Positions 17,181 to 26,908 are shown, counted from the stretch's first letter. The stretch is 64,000 nucleotides of DNA from Pseudophaeobacter sp. EL27 (GCF_900313025.1 NZ_OMPQ01000008.1:289432-353431); one strand, 5' to 3'. Notes: generated from the letters alone by a model not told the origin. Made by a program: numbers and translations.

Positions 17181-18107
17181 CTATGTGCGTGCGTTCTTTG
17201 CAAACTTTGAGCGTTGGTTCTTCTTCATGTAGGTCCAGGCGATAAACCGGCTTGTCTTTTGCCCCTGTGCCATTTCGACGATTTTATACTCATCGACCCT
17301 GGCCTTCCCCAGAATGCGATCGAGGGGTTGGAGGTTTGCCTTTTTCGACACCAAAGAGGTAAACCACAGGCATTGATCGGCGAACTCCGTGCTCTGTTCA
17401 ACCATGCGGGCGATAAACTTTATCTCACCACCAGGGCACCAAAGTTCAGCATTTTGGCCACCAAAGTTGAGTTTGGTTGAACGCCCTTTGCCAAGGTTCG
17501 CCCACTTGCGTTGTGTCCCCTTGTTCGCCGCTTCGGTAGAGCTATGGAAAGGTGGGTTGCACATGGTCAGATGAAACACATCTTTGGGCTGGATCACGCC
17601 GCGAAAGATATTCTCACGTTTGCTTTGTCGCCTCAGGGTAATTGCCAATTTGTTGAAGTCACAAATTTGCCCCGCCGATTTGATCGCACCTGCGTCTATG
17701 TCGACACCAGTGAAGTCCCAGCCGTATTCGCTCTGGCCCGTCAGCGGGTACACCAGGCTGGCACCGGTGCCGATATCCAGCACCTTGATATGACGCCCAC
17801 GCGGGATTTCCTGATTGTTGCTGTCAGCAAGCAGATCCGCGAGGTAGTGGATGTAGTCAACCCGGCCAGGAATTGGGGGGCACAAATACCCGGCGGGAAT
17901 ATCCCAATAATCGATGTTGTAATGGGTCTTTAGCAGTGCCCGATTAAGCATACGGACCGCGCCCACGTCTTGGAAGTCAATCGTCGTCTGGCCGGTTGGG
18001 TTACAGATGGTGAAGGCCTCAAGCTCAGGCGTCTGCGCCACCAATCGCGCGAAATCGTAGCCTTCTGCGTGCTGGTTGCGGGGATGCAGTTTCGTCTTGG
18101 TGGCCAT
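17181..18107 (-). CDS. rlmF: 23S rRNA (adenine-1618-N6)-methyltransferase
   Basis: From ATG 18107 the product has 308 residues and starts KTKLHPRNQHAEGYDF, matching the LHPRNRH start of the E. coli enzyme. The SAM site is VLDIGTGASLVYPL, and the N6-adenine methylase motif NPPFHSS lies near residue 189. PIPGRVDYIHYLADLL and the end MAQGQKTSRFIAWTYM are also family hallmarks. Methylation of A1618 of 23S rRNA is the known function. A longer start at 18179 would add 24 Lys/Gln-rich residues with no counterpart. Monocistronic and convergent with btuC. Confidence 0.95.
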   Translation of the reverse strand: MATKTKLHPRNQHAEGYDFARLVAQTPELEAFTICNPTGQTTIDFQDVGAVRMLNRALLKTHYNIDYWDIPAGYLCPPIPGRVDYIHYLADLLADSNNQEIPRGRHIKVLDIGTGASLVYPLTGQSEYGWDFTGVDIDAGAIKSAGQICDFNKLAITLRRQSKRENIFRGVIQPKDVFHLTMCNPPFHSSTEAANKGTQRKWANLGKGRSTKLNFGGQNAELWCPGGEIKFIARMVEQSTEFADQCLWFTSLVSKKANLQPLDRILGKARVDEYKIVEMAQGQKTSRFIAWTYMKKNQRSKFAKNART

Positions 18108-18415
18108 GGGGACGCCTTCATGTTGTGTTTGTAGACGTCCCTCACCAGACGATTGTCGCTTTTTAGGCCCTTCGGCCATAATAGTAAAATCAGAAGCTCT
18201 TCAGCTCCTCAGATCATACAACGGCGCAACGTTGACAGACCCTTGTTTCATCCGATGCGACGTCGCCTCAACGATCTGTTTCGAACCCTGTTAGTATTAT
18301 GTCCCGGTGGGTGCAGGTGGTGGCGAATGTCAGTAGAGAGCCGCAAAACGTATCCTGCAGCGAAGGTCGGCTTAGAGCCCGAAGCGGACATGAAACTCTA
18401 ATCTACCAGAAATAA
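18108..18415. other. Intergenic stretch upstream of rlmF
   Basis: About 300 bases holding the rlmF promoter on the reverse strand. No gene or structured element was recognised. Confidence 0.4.
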
Positions 18416-18640
18416 TCAATCACGATTTTTAACACAGGCTTTAGTGGGGTCCACCTCAACAACAATTGGTCCATCAATGGTAAATCTATCAGGCTGTTTG
18501 CTCCACAAGAACATCACAGAAAGCGGCGAGGCTGTATCGTTGTCCCTGTGGATGCCATAAAATTTGTAGAAAAATTTCGGGTTGGTAAGCTTTAGATGCT
18601 TCTCGGCAATTTGACGGGCCTCCAAATCTGAAATCAACAC
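18416..18640 (-). CDS. Small orphan protein of unknown function (74 residues)
   Basis: A GTG start at 18640 is preceded by GAAGGTGAGTT, a good ribosome binding site. The protein is soluble and mixed alpha/beta (ARQIAEKHLKLTNPKFFYKF, later VVEVDPTKACVKNRD). It has less GC-rich codon use than the neighbouring metabolic genes. No domain is recognised. It lies between rlmF and another orphan gene on the same strand, in a loose region of decayed sequence; the pair may be a recently acquired unit. Confidence 0.6.
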   Translation of the reverse strand: MLISDLEARQIAEKHLKLTNPKFFYKFYGIHRDNDTASPLSVMFLWSKQPDRFTIDGPIVVEVDPTKACVKNRD

Positions 18641-18820
18641 AACTCACCTTCAAACCTTGTTCTGCTCTAGTACATGACGAGGACATACATCGCCGAAAGT
18701 CAACGACCGCTAGGTCCGCTGAGCAGCCGCTCAAGCTGATCAACGCCGCCGCGCTCCCGCTAATGTCCGCAGGGAGCCCTAAGTGCGAATGCTGCCATTC
18801 AGAAAGCCGGCTGCCTCAAA

Positions 18821-19432
18821 TCATGCAAAAAGGTCGCTTAACAGATCTTCATCGAAGGGACGATTCAGTTTCTTGTCTTCGGGGTGAACGGCGAGCCATT
18901 TTGCAAACACCTTCTTTGGGCGATAGTCGCCCTCCATCCTCCAATCATGAGTCTGCGGGTCTTCAACACTGGGGATGAGGTCTCCGCCTGTCACAGCAGA
19001 GTAAGAATAATAACAGCCATACAGCTGCTCCGCCTCGATACCATCCGCAACGAATTGGACACAGAAACTTTCATCCATTTCCCGCCCCACATCCTCCATC
19101 CATCGAGTAATGGCATAGTATGCCACATGGTCGCCTCTCGCCCCTAATTCGGCATAAGCAGCTGTGAGAAAACGAAACTCTTGTTCTTCACTTAGAGGTT
19201 TCCAACTGAGAGATGCCAGAAAACCTCCCAATTTCGCTAGCATCTCAAAATAGTTTAGTTCCGGGTTTGCAAGGTAGGCAAATTCATCCGCGTAAATCCC
19301 AATGTTCATCAAGCTATCGATGACTGGCGCGACTTCTGCTGAGTCTACTTTTCTAATATTTGTCTCGGGCGTTGGCCGGAAACGTGCAGCTAACCGTAGC
19401 AATCGAAAGTGAGGTTCGTCGAAAACTTTCAT
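18821..19432 (-). CDS. Orphan cytosolic protein of unknown function (203 residues)
   Basis: The protein starts MKVFDEPHFRLLRLAARFRP and is acidic and mostly helical, with many aromatic residues (EQLYGCYYSYSAVTGGDLIP around 135-154, WRMEGDYRPKKVFAKWL near the end). There is no signal peptide or membrane segment and no motif I recognise. GC content is lower than in flanking operons, as for the 74-residue gene downstream. An immunity or phage-type protein would be compatible, but nothing in the sequence shows it. Confidence 0.6.
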   Translation of the reverse strand: MKVFDEPHFRLLRLAARFRPTPETNIRKVDSAEVAPVIDSLMNIGIYADEFAYLANPELNYFEMLAKLGGFLASLSWKPLSEEQEFRFLTAAYAELGARGDHVAYYAITRWMEDVGREMDESFCVQFVADGIEAEQLYGCYYSYSAVTGGDLIPSVEDPQTHDWRMEGDYRPKKVFAKWLAVHPEDKKLNRPFDEDLLSDLFA

Positions 19433-19846
19433 TTCTCTTGTACTTATGGCTATTCCGCTAGGTGGAGCTTCTATCTGTTAGCCCTTAAAATAGTGACAAA
19501 CAGTGAGATGATGCAACTTAAACGAACGGCAGTATAGTTCGCAGTTTGCCAGTTCGCGATCGGCGCACTGAAGGGCAGCTATCACAATTTTCGCTCTATC
19601 GTCTTGAGACCGCTTTGGGCATTGAGCTGCCTTACCAAAACAGTGGCTCACGGGATGAACGGCTGGATGCCGTGGCCCCTATCGGGCCTTTCTGCCAACC
19701 ACCGCAGATGACCGATCCCAGTACCAATAGGACGCAATTTGTGGGATCATGGGCGCAAGGTCGGTAGCGGAGAGAGGCGAAAGGCGGTCAGTCAAAGCAG
19801 CTCCTCACCAGGCCTGCTTTGGCGGCCCTTCGGGTTTCAGAGGGGC
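19433..19846. other. Intergenic stretch between orphan gene and LysR regulator
   Basis: About 410 bases of apparently decayed sequence. It includes phrases such as GACCGCTTTGGGCATTGAGC that look like dispersed alphaproteobacterial intergenic debris. No gene is supported. Confidence 0.4.
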
Positions 19847-20761
19847 TCAATTCATTTGCTCGGCATCAACGCGGCTCACTTCCTGATACAGGGATTGCAC
19901 CCAATTGCAGAACAGCCTGACTTCCTCTCTGGGTTGGGCGCGATCGTTTACAATCAGATAGTGCGACCGCCGCTTGGGCAAGCGGTAGGGAACGGGCGCA
20001 ATCAAAAGCCCCTGATCCAGATATTGTCTGGCAAAACTCTCCAGCACCATGGTGACACCCTGCCCGGCAGACACCGTCTGCAGGGCGATCAGTGATGAAT
20101 CCGCCTTCAGCCAATCGGTCGTCACCGTCAGGCCAAGATTATGTAGCTCCGACAGCTTGCCCCAATCGGTCTCGGACCCGATGATCTGAACCACATCGCC
20201 AGCGGCCAGGGATTGGATCGTCAGATCCTCGCCAAAGCTCTGGGCATAGTCCGCCCGGCACACGGGCACTGCAGATTCATGACCAAGATGCACAATCTGC
20301 GCCTCACCCCAATTGCCCAGCCCGTAGCGGATATCAATATCCAGTGTCTCGTCATCAAAACGATCCGCCCAGACCGATGTTGTCATTTGCACCAGAATAT
20401 CCGGATGCACCGCCTTGAATTCCGCGAGCCGCGGGCCAATCACCAGCGCCGCGCAGGAAATAGACGCACGCACCCGTAGAATTCGGGTGCGTTTTTTACC
20501 AAACAACCCGTTGGTGGCCAGTGCCATGTCTTCAAAGGATTTTCCAATCGTCTGCGCATAGGCCTGACCGATGTCTGTCAGGGTCACACCGCGCGGCAAG
20601 CGTTTGAACAACTGCGCGTCCAGATGTTGCTCGAGGTGTCTGATTTGCTGGCTGATTGCGGCAGGGGTCAGGCCCAACTCGCTCGCCGCCGCAGCAAAGC
20701 TGTTATGGCGGGCTGCGGATTCAAAGGCCTTGAGCCAGGTCACATGCGGCAGGGTATTCAT
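19847..20761 (-). CDS. LysR-family regulator (GcvA-like), divergent from the sulfatase-cluster oxidoreductase
   Basis: This 304-residue regulator has an N-terminal winged helix (WLKAFESAARHNSFAAAASE with LTPAAISQQIRHLEQHL) and the substrate-binding domain from about residue 92. PHVTWLKAFEAAARH-like starts and the LFKRLPRGVTLTDIG wing are typical of the GcvA subgroup. It diverges from the GMC oxidoreductase gene with 101 bases between starts, and probably controls it. The intergenic space carries TAACCTT (20771-20777) and the inverted AAGGTTA (20842-20848). Confidence 0.9.
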   Translation of the reverse strand: MNTLPHVTWLKAFESAARHNSFAAAASELGLTPAAISQQIRHLEQHLDAQLFKRLPRGVTLTDIGQAYAQTIGKSFEDMALATNGLFGKKRTRILRVRASISCAALVIGPRLAEFKAVHPDILVQMTTSVWADRFDDETLDIDIRYGLGNWGEAQIVHLGHESAVPVCRADYAQSFGEDLTIQSLAAGDVVQIIGSETDWGKLSELHNLGLTVTTDWLKADSSLIALQTVSAGQGVTMVLESFARQYLDQGLLIAPVPYRLPKRRSHYLIVNDRAQPREEVRLFCNWVQSLYQEVSRVDAEQMN

Positions 20762-20862
20762 ACAGATACTTAACCTTAATGATGCCTATGGGTGAAAACC
20801 CGTTGTTTGATTTACGCCTAATACTGCTTTCATGTTCTGGCAAGGTTAGGAAAGCACCCACC

Positions 20863-22521
20863 ATGCAAACATTCGACTTCATAATCGTCGGCGCCGGCTC
20901 AGCTGGCTGTGTATTGGCCGACAAGCTCAGCCAATGTGGGCGCCATCAGGTGCTTTTGCTGGAGGCCGGCGGAAGTGATCGTCGCGCTTGGATCAAGATA
21001 CCGGTCGGCTATGGCTTCACTTTTTCGGATCCGGCGGTGAATTGGCGCTTTTCGGCAGAGCCCGACCCTGGGCTGCAGAACCGCAGGGGCTATTGGCCGC
21101 GCGGCAAGGTCATCGGCGGTTCCAGCTCCATCAATGCCATGGCCTATGTGCGGGGGCTGCCCCATGATTTCGATGATTGGGAAGAGGCTGGCGCGCATGG
21201 CTGGGGCTGGGATGCCGTTCAGCAAATCTTTGATGCCCTGGAGAGCAACGACGAAACCGATCCGGAAGGCAACAGACGCCTGCGCGGAGATGGCCCCATT
21301 CGGGTCGCCGATCTGCAGGATCGAATGCATCCCTTTTCGCAGAATTTCCTGGCAGCGGCACGGGATATGGGCTGGCCCACTTCCACCGATATGAATGCCC
21401 TGCCTGGCGAGGGCAGCAATCAAGTCCCCGGCGAAGGTTTGAGCTATGTCCGTAGCACCGTACGCAACGGGTTTCGCTGGTCGGCAGCCGATGCTTTCCT
21501 GCGCCCTGCCCTGTCGCGCCCAAACCTCACCGTTATCCGTCAGGCCCAGGTTGAGAAGATCGTGATGCAAGGCACACGCGCCACAGGCCTGCGCTATTGC
21601 AAGGCAGGCAAGGTCCACGAGGTCACAGCCGCACGAGAGGTTATCCTGAGCGCAGGCGCCGTTAGCTCGCCGCACATCCTGCATCTGTCCGGGATTGGTC
21701 CGGCAGAAATGCTGAAAACCCACGGAATTGAAGTTACCCATAACCTGCCTGAGGTCGGTCGCGGGCTTCAGGACCATTTGGCGCTGTCGCATTTCTTCTG
21801 GTCCAAATCGGAGACCTTGAATGCCACCCTGGGCAATCGCTGGGGCCAGTTCAAGGCGGGGCTGCGCTATGTGCTGACCCGCCGTGGCCCATTGAGCGTC
21901 CCGGTCAATCAATGCAGTGGGTTTGCCCGCACCAGAGGTGCCCTGCTCCCGGATGTGCAGATCTATTGCAACCCGGCCTCCTATGCGACATTGCCCAATG
22001 GAAAACCGCAGATCGACCGGGACAACGGATTTTTGCTCTGTGTGCAGCCTAGCCGCCCGACCAGCCGGGGCGAGATCACCCTGCGCTCTGCCAATCCCAA
22101 CGATGCTCCCGTGATCCAGCCGAACTCACTGGCGACCGAAGAAGATCGCCAGACAGCCATCCGCGCCAGCCACCTGTTGCAAGACCTGGCACAGGCCCCA
22201 TCGATACAGGCTGTCACCCGAGCACGGCGGGATCCCGACATTTTGACCATGGATGACGAAGCACTGCTGGAAAACTTCCGCGCGCGCGCCGGGACCGTTT
22301 TCCACCCCACCTGCACCTGTCGCATGGGCAAGGATGCGGGCGATTCAGTATTGGACGCCCGGTTGCGGGTACACGGGCTAACGGGGTTGCGGGTGATTGA
22401 TGCCTCAGCCTTTCCCAACATCACATCCGGCAACACCAATGCCCCAACCATGATGCTCGCGGCACGTGCCGCCGATCTGGTGCTCGAAGACAATTCAAAC
22501 CTTGCTCAAGCGGCTGAATAA
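20863..22521 (+). CDS. GMC-family FAD-dependent alcohol oxidoreductase (choline dehydrogenase-like)
   Basis: Starting at ATG 20863, the product has 552 residues. It shows the FAD fingerprint DFIIVGAGSAGCVLADKLS, GMC signature 1 (KVIGGSSSINAMAYVRG), signature 2 (GAVSSPHILHLSGIGP), the FHPTCTCRMG block with a candidate catalytic His, and the closing SGNTNAPTMMLAARAAD. The family oxidises primary alcohols or polyols to aldehydes. It is first of a run of four genes (dehydratase-like, aldehyde dehydrogenase, sulfatase). Desulfation followed by alcohol and aldehyde oxidation is a consistent order. The substrate is unknown; choline is not specifically indicated. Confidence 0.9.
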   Translation: MQTFDFIIVGAGSAGCVLADKLSQCGRHQVLLLEAGGSDRRAWIKIPVGYGFTFSDPAVNWRFSAEPDPGLQNRRGYWPRGKVIGGSSSINAMAYVRGLPHDFDDWEEAGAHGWGWDAVQQIFDALESNDETDPEGNRRLRGDGPIRVADLQDRMHPFSQNFLAAARDMGWPTSTDMNALPGEGSNQVPGEGLSYVRSTVRNGFRWSAADAFLRPALSRPNLTVIRQAQVEKIVMQGTRATGLRYCKAGKVHEVTAAREVILSAGAVSSPHILHLSGIGPAEMLKTHGIEVTHNLPEVGRGLQDHLALSHFFWSKSETLNATLGNRWGQFKAGLRYVLTRRGPLSVPVNQCSGFARTRGALLPDVQIYCNPASYATLPNGKPQIDRDNGFLLCVQPSRPTSRGEITLRSANPNDAPVIQPNSLATEEDRQTAIRASHLLQDLAQAPSIQAVTRARRDPDILTMDDEALLENFRARAGTVFHPTCTCRMGKDAGDSVLDARLRVHGLTGLRVIDASAFPNITSGNTNAPTMMLAARAADLVLEDNSNLAQAAE

Positions 22522-22534
22522 CAGGATAAAACCG

Positions 22535-23743
22535 ATGAAACTCGACAAGATCGAAACCTTTGTCTTTGGCAACCCACCCCCGCGCCACGGCGGCCGCTAT
22601 TTCATCTTTGTGCGGCTGACCACCGCCTGCGGCATTACCGGAGTGGGCGAGATCTACAACGCCACATTTGGGCCCGATCTGTGCTGCGCCATGGCGGAAG
22701 AGATGTTTGCGCGGCAATTTTATGGGGCAGATCCGCACCATATCGAAAAGCTCTGGCGGCAATCCTATGGCGCCGGCTTTACCCTGCGCCCGGATGTGAC
22801 CGTGATGGGCGTGCTCAGCGGTTTGGAAATGGCCTGTTGGGACATCATCGGCAAGGCGGCGGGCAAACCGGTCTACGAGCTGATGGGCGGCAAGGTGCAT
22901 GAGCGACTGCGCAGCTATACCTATCTCTACCCGACTGAGGGCGATGTATACCCCGACCCGGACGCGCCCAATGTCTACAACGATCCGGACATGGCTGCTG
23001 AGGTTGCTTTGCAGCGGGTGAATGAGGGCTTTACCGCCATCAAATTTGACCCGGCCGGCCCCTATACCATCTATGACGGGCACCAGCCCCGCATGGAGGA
23101 TCTGGAGCGCAGTGAACAGTTCTGCAAACGCATCCGTGAGGCTGTGGGCACCCGCGCCGACCTGTTGTTCGGCACCCATGGTCAATTCACCGTCTCCGGT
23201 GCCAAACGCATGGCGCGACGGCTGGAGCCCTATGAACCCCTGTGGTTCGAAGAACCCACAACGCCGGAAAACCCCGCCGATATGGCCGAGATTGCCCGCT
23301 TCACCTCTGTCCCGATTGCCACCGGGGAGCGGCTGTGTACCAAGCATGAATTTGCCCGTGTTCTGGAAACAGGGGCTGCCTCGATCCTGCAACTGGATCT
23401 GGGACGTGTTGGCGGGCTACTCGAGGCGAAAAAGATCGCAAGTATGGCGGAAACCCGGCAGGCGCAGATTGCGCCGCATCTCTACTGTGGCCCTGTGGTG
23501 GCGGCTGCGAACATTCAGATCGGCACCTGTAGCCCCAATTTTTTGATCCTGGAGAGCATCGGCACCTTTGAAGGGCCCTACATGTCCGGCCTGAAATCCT
23601 CGATCACCTGGGAAGAGGGCTATGTCATCCCCTCCACCGAGCCGGGGCTAGGAGTTGAACTTGATGATGCCGCCATTGCCGCAAGCCCTTACACTGGCAC
23701 AAAACTCCACCTCGAACTGGCCCACGAGCCCGTCGTTCAGTGA
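22535..23743 (+). CDS. Enolase-superfamily protein (mandelate racemase/galactonate dehydratase-like) with an altered metal site
   Basis: This 402-residue protein starts at ATG 22535. It aligns without gaps in spacing to the galactonate dehydratase pattern: a His in THGQ (His215), Glu239 in WFEEP, Glu265 in TGERL and His315 in APHLYCGP keep the spacing 24/26/50. The residue two before His215 is Gly213, where family members carry the first metal-ligand Asp. The FDPAGPY segment (171-177) replaces the usual KxK/K-M-N strand. It probably still acts on a sugar acid, but the altered ligand makes the reaction uncertain. It is followed by the aldehyde dehydrogenase after 22 bases. Confidence 0.8.
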   Translation: MKLDKIETFVFGNPPPRHGGRYFIFVRLTTACGITGVGEIYNATFGPDLCCAMAEEMFARQFYGADPHHIEKLWRQSYGAGFTLRPDVTVMGVLSGLEMACWDIIGKAAGKPVYELMGGKVHERLRSYTYLYPTEGDVYPDPDAPNVYNDPDMAAEVALQRVNEGFTAIKFDPAGPYTIYDGHQPRMEDLERSEQFCKRIREAVGTRADLLFGTHGQFTVSGAKRMARRLEPYEPLWFEEPTTPENPADMAEIARFTSVPIATGERLCTKHEFARVLETGAASILQLDLGRVGGLLEAKKIASMAETRQAQIAPHLYCGPVVAAANIQIGTCSPNFLILESIGTFEGPYMSGLKSSITWEEGYVIPSTEPGLGVELDDAAIAASPYTGTKLHLELAHEPVVQ

Positions 23744-23765
23744 CATCTAGAGAAAAGACAACAGC

Positions 23766-25226
23766 ATGATCCTTTGTGACAAGTTCTACATTGACGGCGC
23801 CTGGGTCGATCCCGTTGACCCCAGCGCCTTCCCCATCATGAACCCGGCGACCAACAGCCAGATCGGCAGCGTCTCGCTCGGTACCGGAGCGGATGTCGAC
23901 CGCGCCGTTGCCGCCGCCTCCCGCGCCTTTGAGAGCTTTTCAAAAACCTCCAAATCCGAGCGCTTGGCGCTGTTGCGGCGCCTGCGTGATGTCATGGAGG
24001 CGCGTAACGAGGAAATGGCCAAGGCGATCAGCCAGGAGATGGGCGCTCCGCTCACCATGGCCCGCGAAGAACAGGCCGCCTGTGGCATCGCCTATGCCGA
24101 GGACTTCGCCGATATTCTGGAGGCGATGGAAGACCAAGAGACCCTGCCCAATGGCGACGTTGTGCTGCGCGATCCCATTGGCGTTTGCGGGCTGATCACC
24201 CCCTGGAACTGGCCGATCAACCAGATCACCCAAAAGGTGCTGCCGGCCCTGGCCGTTGGCGCAACCTGCGTGTTGAAACCTTCAGAATATACGCCACTTT
24301 CTGCGGCCCTCTTTGCTGAGATGGTAGATGAAGCGCGCTATCCTGCTGGTGTGTTTAACCTGGTCTTTGGCAACGGACCCGAGGTCGGTGCCGCGCTGTC
24401 TAAACATCCCGATATCACCATGATGTCCTTTACCGGATCAACCCGAGCTGGCGTTCTGGTTTCCAAGGATAGCGCTGACACCGTCAAGCGCGTGGCGCTG
24501 GAGCTGGGCGGCAAATCGCCCAACCTGCTGTTTGCCGACTGCGATCTTGAGACGCGTGTCACCGCTTCGGTGCAGGAGTGTTTTCACAATACCGGCCAGT
24601 CCTGCAATGCGCCGACCCGCCTGTTGGTGGAACGGAGCTGCTACGCCGAGGCGCTGGAAATCGCAAAACGCGCGGCTGAGGCTCAGCAGATTGGCAATCC
24701 AACAGAGGAAGGTGACCACATCGGCCCTCTGTTCGATCAGATGCAATATGACCGTGTCCAGGCCATGATCCAGATCGGCATTGATGAAGGCGCAACGCTC
24801 CTGGCTGGCGGATTGGGCAAGCCGGAAGGTTTTGAGCAGGGTTGGTACGCACGGCCAACAGTGTTTGCCGATGTCCACAATGACATGCGCATCGCCCGCG
24901 AAGAGATCTTTGGCCCTGTACTGGTGGTAATCCCCTTTGACAGCGAAGAGGAAGCCATCGCCATTGCCAACGACAGCGACTTTGGCCTCTACGCCTATGT
25001 GCAGACCGGCAGCAAGGCGCGCGCAGCGCGGGTCTCTGGCGAATTGCGTGCCGGTGCGGTGGCCATCAACGGCTGCGGCACATCGTATGGGTCGCCTTAT
25101 GGTGGCTATAAACAGTCCGGAAATGGTCGCGAGGGCGGGAAGTTTGGCCTTGAGGAGTATCTGGAAGTAAAAGTGCTGCCCTCTCTGGATCAGCTAGACC
25201 GTGATGGCTGCTTTTCGCAGCCCTGA
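23766..25226 (+). CDS. NAD(P)-dependent aldehyde dehydrogenase
   Basis: This 486-residue enzyme has the full ALDH set: TPWNWPINQITQKVLPALA with the KPSE block (cofactor site), FTGSTRAG, the general base Glu246 in LELGGKSPN, nucleophile Cys280 in NTGQSCNAPTR, and the C-terminal PYGGYKQSGNGREGG. Length and motifs are intact. It is expected to oxidise the aldehyde made by the GMC enzyme to a carboxylate. The neighbourhood, with two sulfatases, suggests a carbohydrate- or polyol-derived aldehyde. Confidence 0.93.
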   Translation: MILCDKFYIDGAWVDPVDPSAFPIMNPATNSQIGSVSLGTGADVDRAVAAASRAFESFSKTSKSERLALLRRLRDVMEARNEEMAKAISQEMGAPLTMAREEQAACGIAYAEDFADILEAMEDQETLPNGDVVLRDPIGVCGLITPWNWPINQITQKVLPALAVGATCVLKPSEYTPLSAALFAEMVDEARYPAGVFNLVFGNGPEVGAALSKHPDITMMSFTGSTRAGVLVSKDSADTVKRVALELGGKSPNLLFADCDLETRVTASVQECFHNTGQSCNAPTRLLVERSCYAEALEIAKRAAEAQQIGNPTEEGDHIGPLFDQMQYDRVQAMIQIGIDEGATLLAGGLGKPEGFEQGWYARPTVFADVHNDMRIAREEIFGPVLVVIPFDSEEEAIAIANDSDFGLYAYVQTGSKARAARVSGELRAGAVAINGCGTSYGSPYGGYKQSGNGREGGKFGLEEYLEVKVLPSLDQLDRDGCFSQP

Positions 25227-25259
25227 GCCCGCAAACGTGACGACCTGAAAGGTGCAACC

Positions 25260-26867
25260 ATGACCCGCAGACCCAATGTTATCTTAATCCTTGCAGACGA
25301 CATGGGCTTTGCCGATCTCGGTTGCACCGGATCAGAAATCCAAACCCCAAACATCGACGGGCTGGCAAGGGACGGCGCCTTGCTGACCTCCATGTATAAC
25401 TGCGCCCGCTGCTGCCCCACGCGGGCCTCCCTGTTGACCGGGCTTTACCCGCATGACGCAGGGGTTGGCCACATGGGTGCAAACCTTGGCACCCCTGCCT
25501 ATCAGGGCTTTTTGCGCAATGACGGCGCAACCATCGCCGAACACCTGCGCGACGCGGGCTACCGCACCTTGATGTCCGGAAAATGGCATGTCGCCGGGGA
25601 TTTTGATGCGCGTGACTACGACAGCTGGCGCCCCGGTGAGGTCGAGCACCCAACGCCGCGCCAGCGGGGGTTTGACCGGTTCTATGGCATCATGGACGGC
25701 GCCACCCATTTCTTTTCACCGCACTACATGATGGAGGACGACAGCCGCGTCCAGGTGGTGCCCGATGATTTCTATTTCACCGATGCAATCACCGATAAGG
25801 CCATCGGCATGATTGAGGATTCCGTGGAGGACGAAAAACCGTTTTTCCTCTATCTCGCCCATACTGCGCCGCATTGGCCCCTGCATGCCCATCCCGAAGA
25901 TATTGCCCGCTACGACGGTGTGTATAGCAAAGGATGGGACGCTACCCGCACGGCGCGGCACGAAACCATGAACGCAAAAGGTCTGTTCCATACGCAGTGG
26001 GATATCTCCGCCCGTGACAAAGACGTTCATCCCTGGCAGGCGGAAACCCATCAGGACTGGGAGGCCAGCAAAATGGCGACCTATGCTGCAATGGTCGACC
26101 GGATGGATCAATCCATTGGCACCTTGATAGCAGCACTCAAACGGCTGGATCAGTTCGACGATACGCTGATCCTGTTTTTGTCTGACAATGGCGGCTGCGC
26201 CGAATTCATGGCCGAAGACGGCTGGGCGCAGTTTTATCCCGATGTCACCCAGGACGGACGAAAAATCACCATGGGCAATGTCCCCGACCTGCGCCCCGGC
26301 AATGCCCAGACCTTCCAAAGTTATGACAAGCCCTGGGCCAATGTCTCAAATGCGCCCTTCCGGCTGTTCAAACACTATGTCCATGAGGGCGGCATCTCGA
26401 CCCCACTCGTGGCCCATTGGCCCAAAGGGTTTGGCGCCCGTGGCCCCGCGCAGGCGGCCTGTCATGTGGTTGATATTCTGCCCACCATCCTCGAAGCCAC
26501 CGGCGCCAGCTACCTGAAGGAACTCGGTGGACACGAGATCCAGCCGATGCAGGGGGAAAGCCTGCTTGATCTGTTCCGGGATCACGCCTGGGATCGCGAA
26601 CAGCCGATCTTCTTTGAACACGAAGGCAATGCAGCGATCCGCCAGGGTCAGTTCAAGCTCGTGCGCCTGCATGACCATGACTGGGAACTCTATGACATAG
26701 AGGCGGATCGCACCGAGCTGAACAACATCATCAAAGGTGACGAGGCCCGGGCCCGCGACATGATCCGGCAATATGAGGACTGGGCTGCCAAATCCGGTGT
26801 CATGGACTGGAATATCGCATTGCCCAAGCTGCTGAAGGCCTGGGGGATGGAAACCCACGAAGGATAA
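25260..26867 (+). CDS. Type I (formylglycine) arylsulfatase, cysteine type
   Basis: This 535-residue enzyme opens PNVILILADDMGFADLGC, providing the calcium-binding Asp13/Asp14. The sulfatase signature CCPTRASLLTG gives Cys51 as the residue to be converted to formylglycine (CxPxRxxxxTG). SGKWHVAG and the late SDNGG block are also present. There is no signal peptide, so it is cytoplasmic and acts on an imported sulfate ester. Formylglycine-generating enzyme is encoded two genes downstream. The substrate is not readable; arylsulfatase in the family sense only. Confidence 0.9.
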   Translation: MTRRPNVILILADDMGFADLGCTGSEIQTPNIDGLARDGALLTSMYNCARCCPTRASLLTGLYPHDAGVGHMGANLGTPAYQGFLRNDGATIAEHLRDAGYRTLMSGKWHVAGDFDARDYDSWRPGEVEHPTPRQRGFDRFYGIMDGATHFFSPHYMMEDDSRVQVVPDDFYFTDAITDKAIGMIEDSVEDEKPFFLYLAHTAPHWPLHAHPEDIARYDGVYSKGWDATRTARHETMNAKGLFHTQWDISARDKDVHPWQAETHQDWEASKMATYAAMVDRMDQSIGTLIAALKRLDQFDDTLILFLSDNGGCAEFMAEDGWAQFYPDVTQDGRKITMGNVPDLRPGNAQTFQSYDKPWANVSNAPFRLFKHYVHEGGISTPLVAHWPKGFGARGPAQAACHVVDILPTILEATGASYLKELGGHEIQPMQGESLLDLFRDHAWDREQPIFFEHEGNAAIRQGQFKLVRLHDHDWELYDIEADRTELNNIIKGDEARARDMIRQYEDWAAKSGVMDWNIALPKLLKAWGMETHEG

Positions 26868-26908
26868 CCCGGTTGGACAAGCAAGCGCCATATCCTACAG
26901 TAGGAGTT

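Noticed and set aside
20748-20762. CGGCAGGGTATT resembling the core of the type 2 micro-insertion
   Set aside because: It is the start of the intact LysR coding sequence (MNTLPH on the reverse strand); the match is short and not accompanied by a hairpin.
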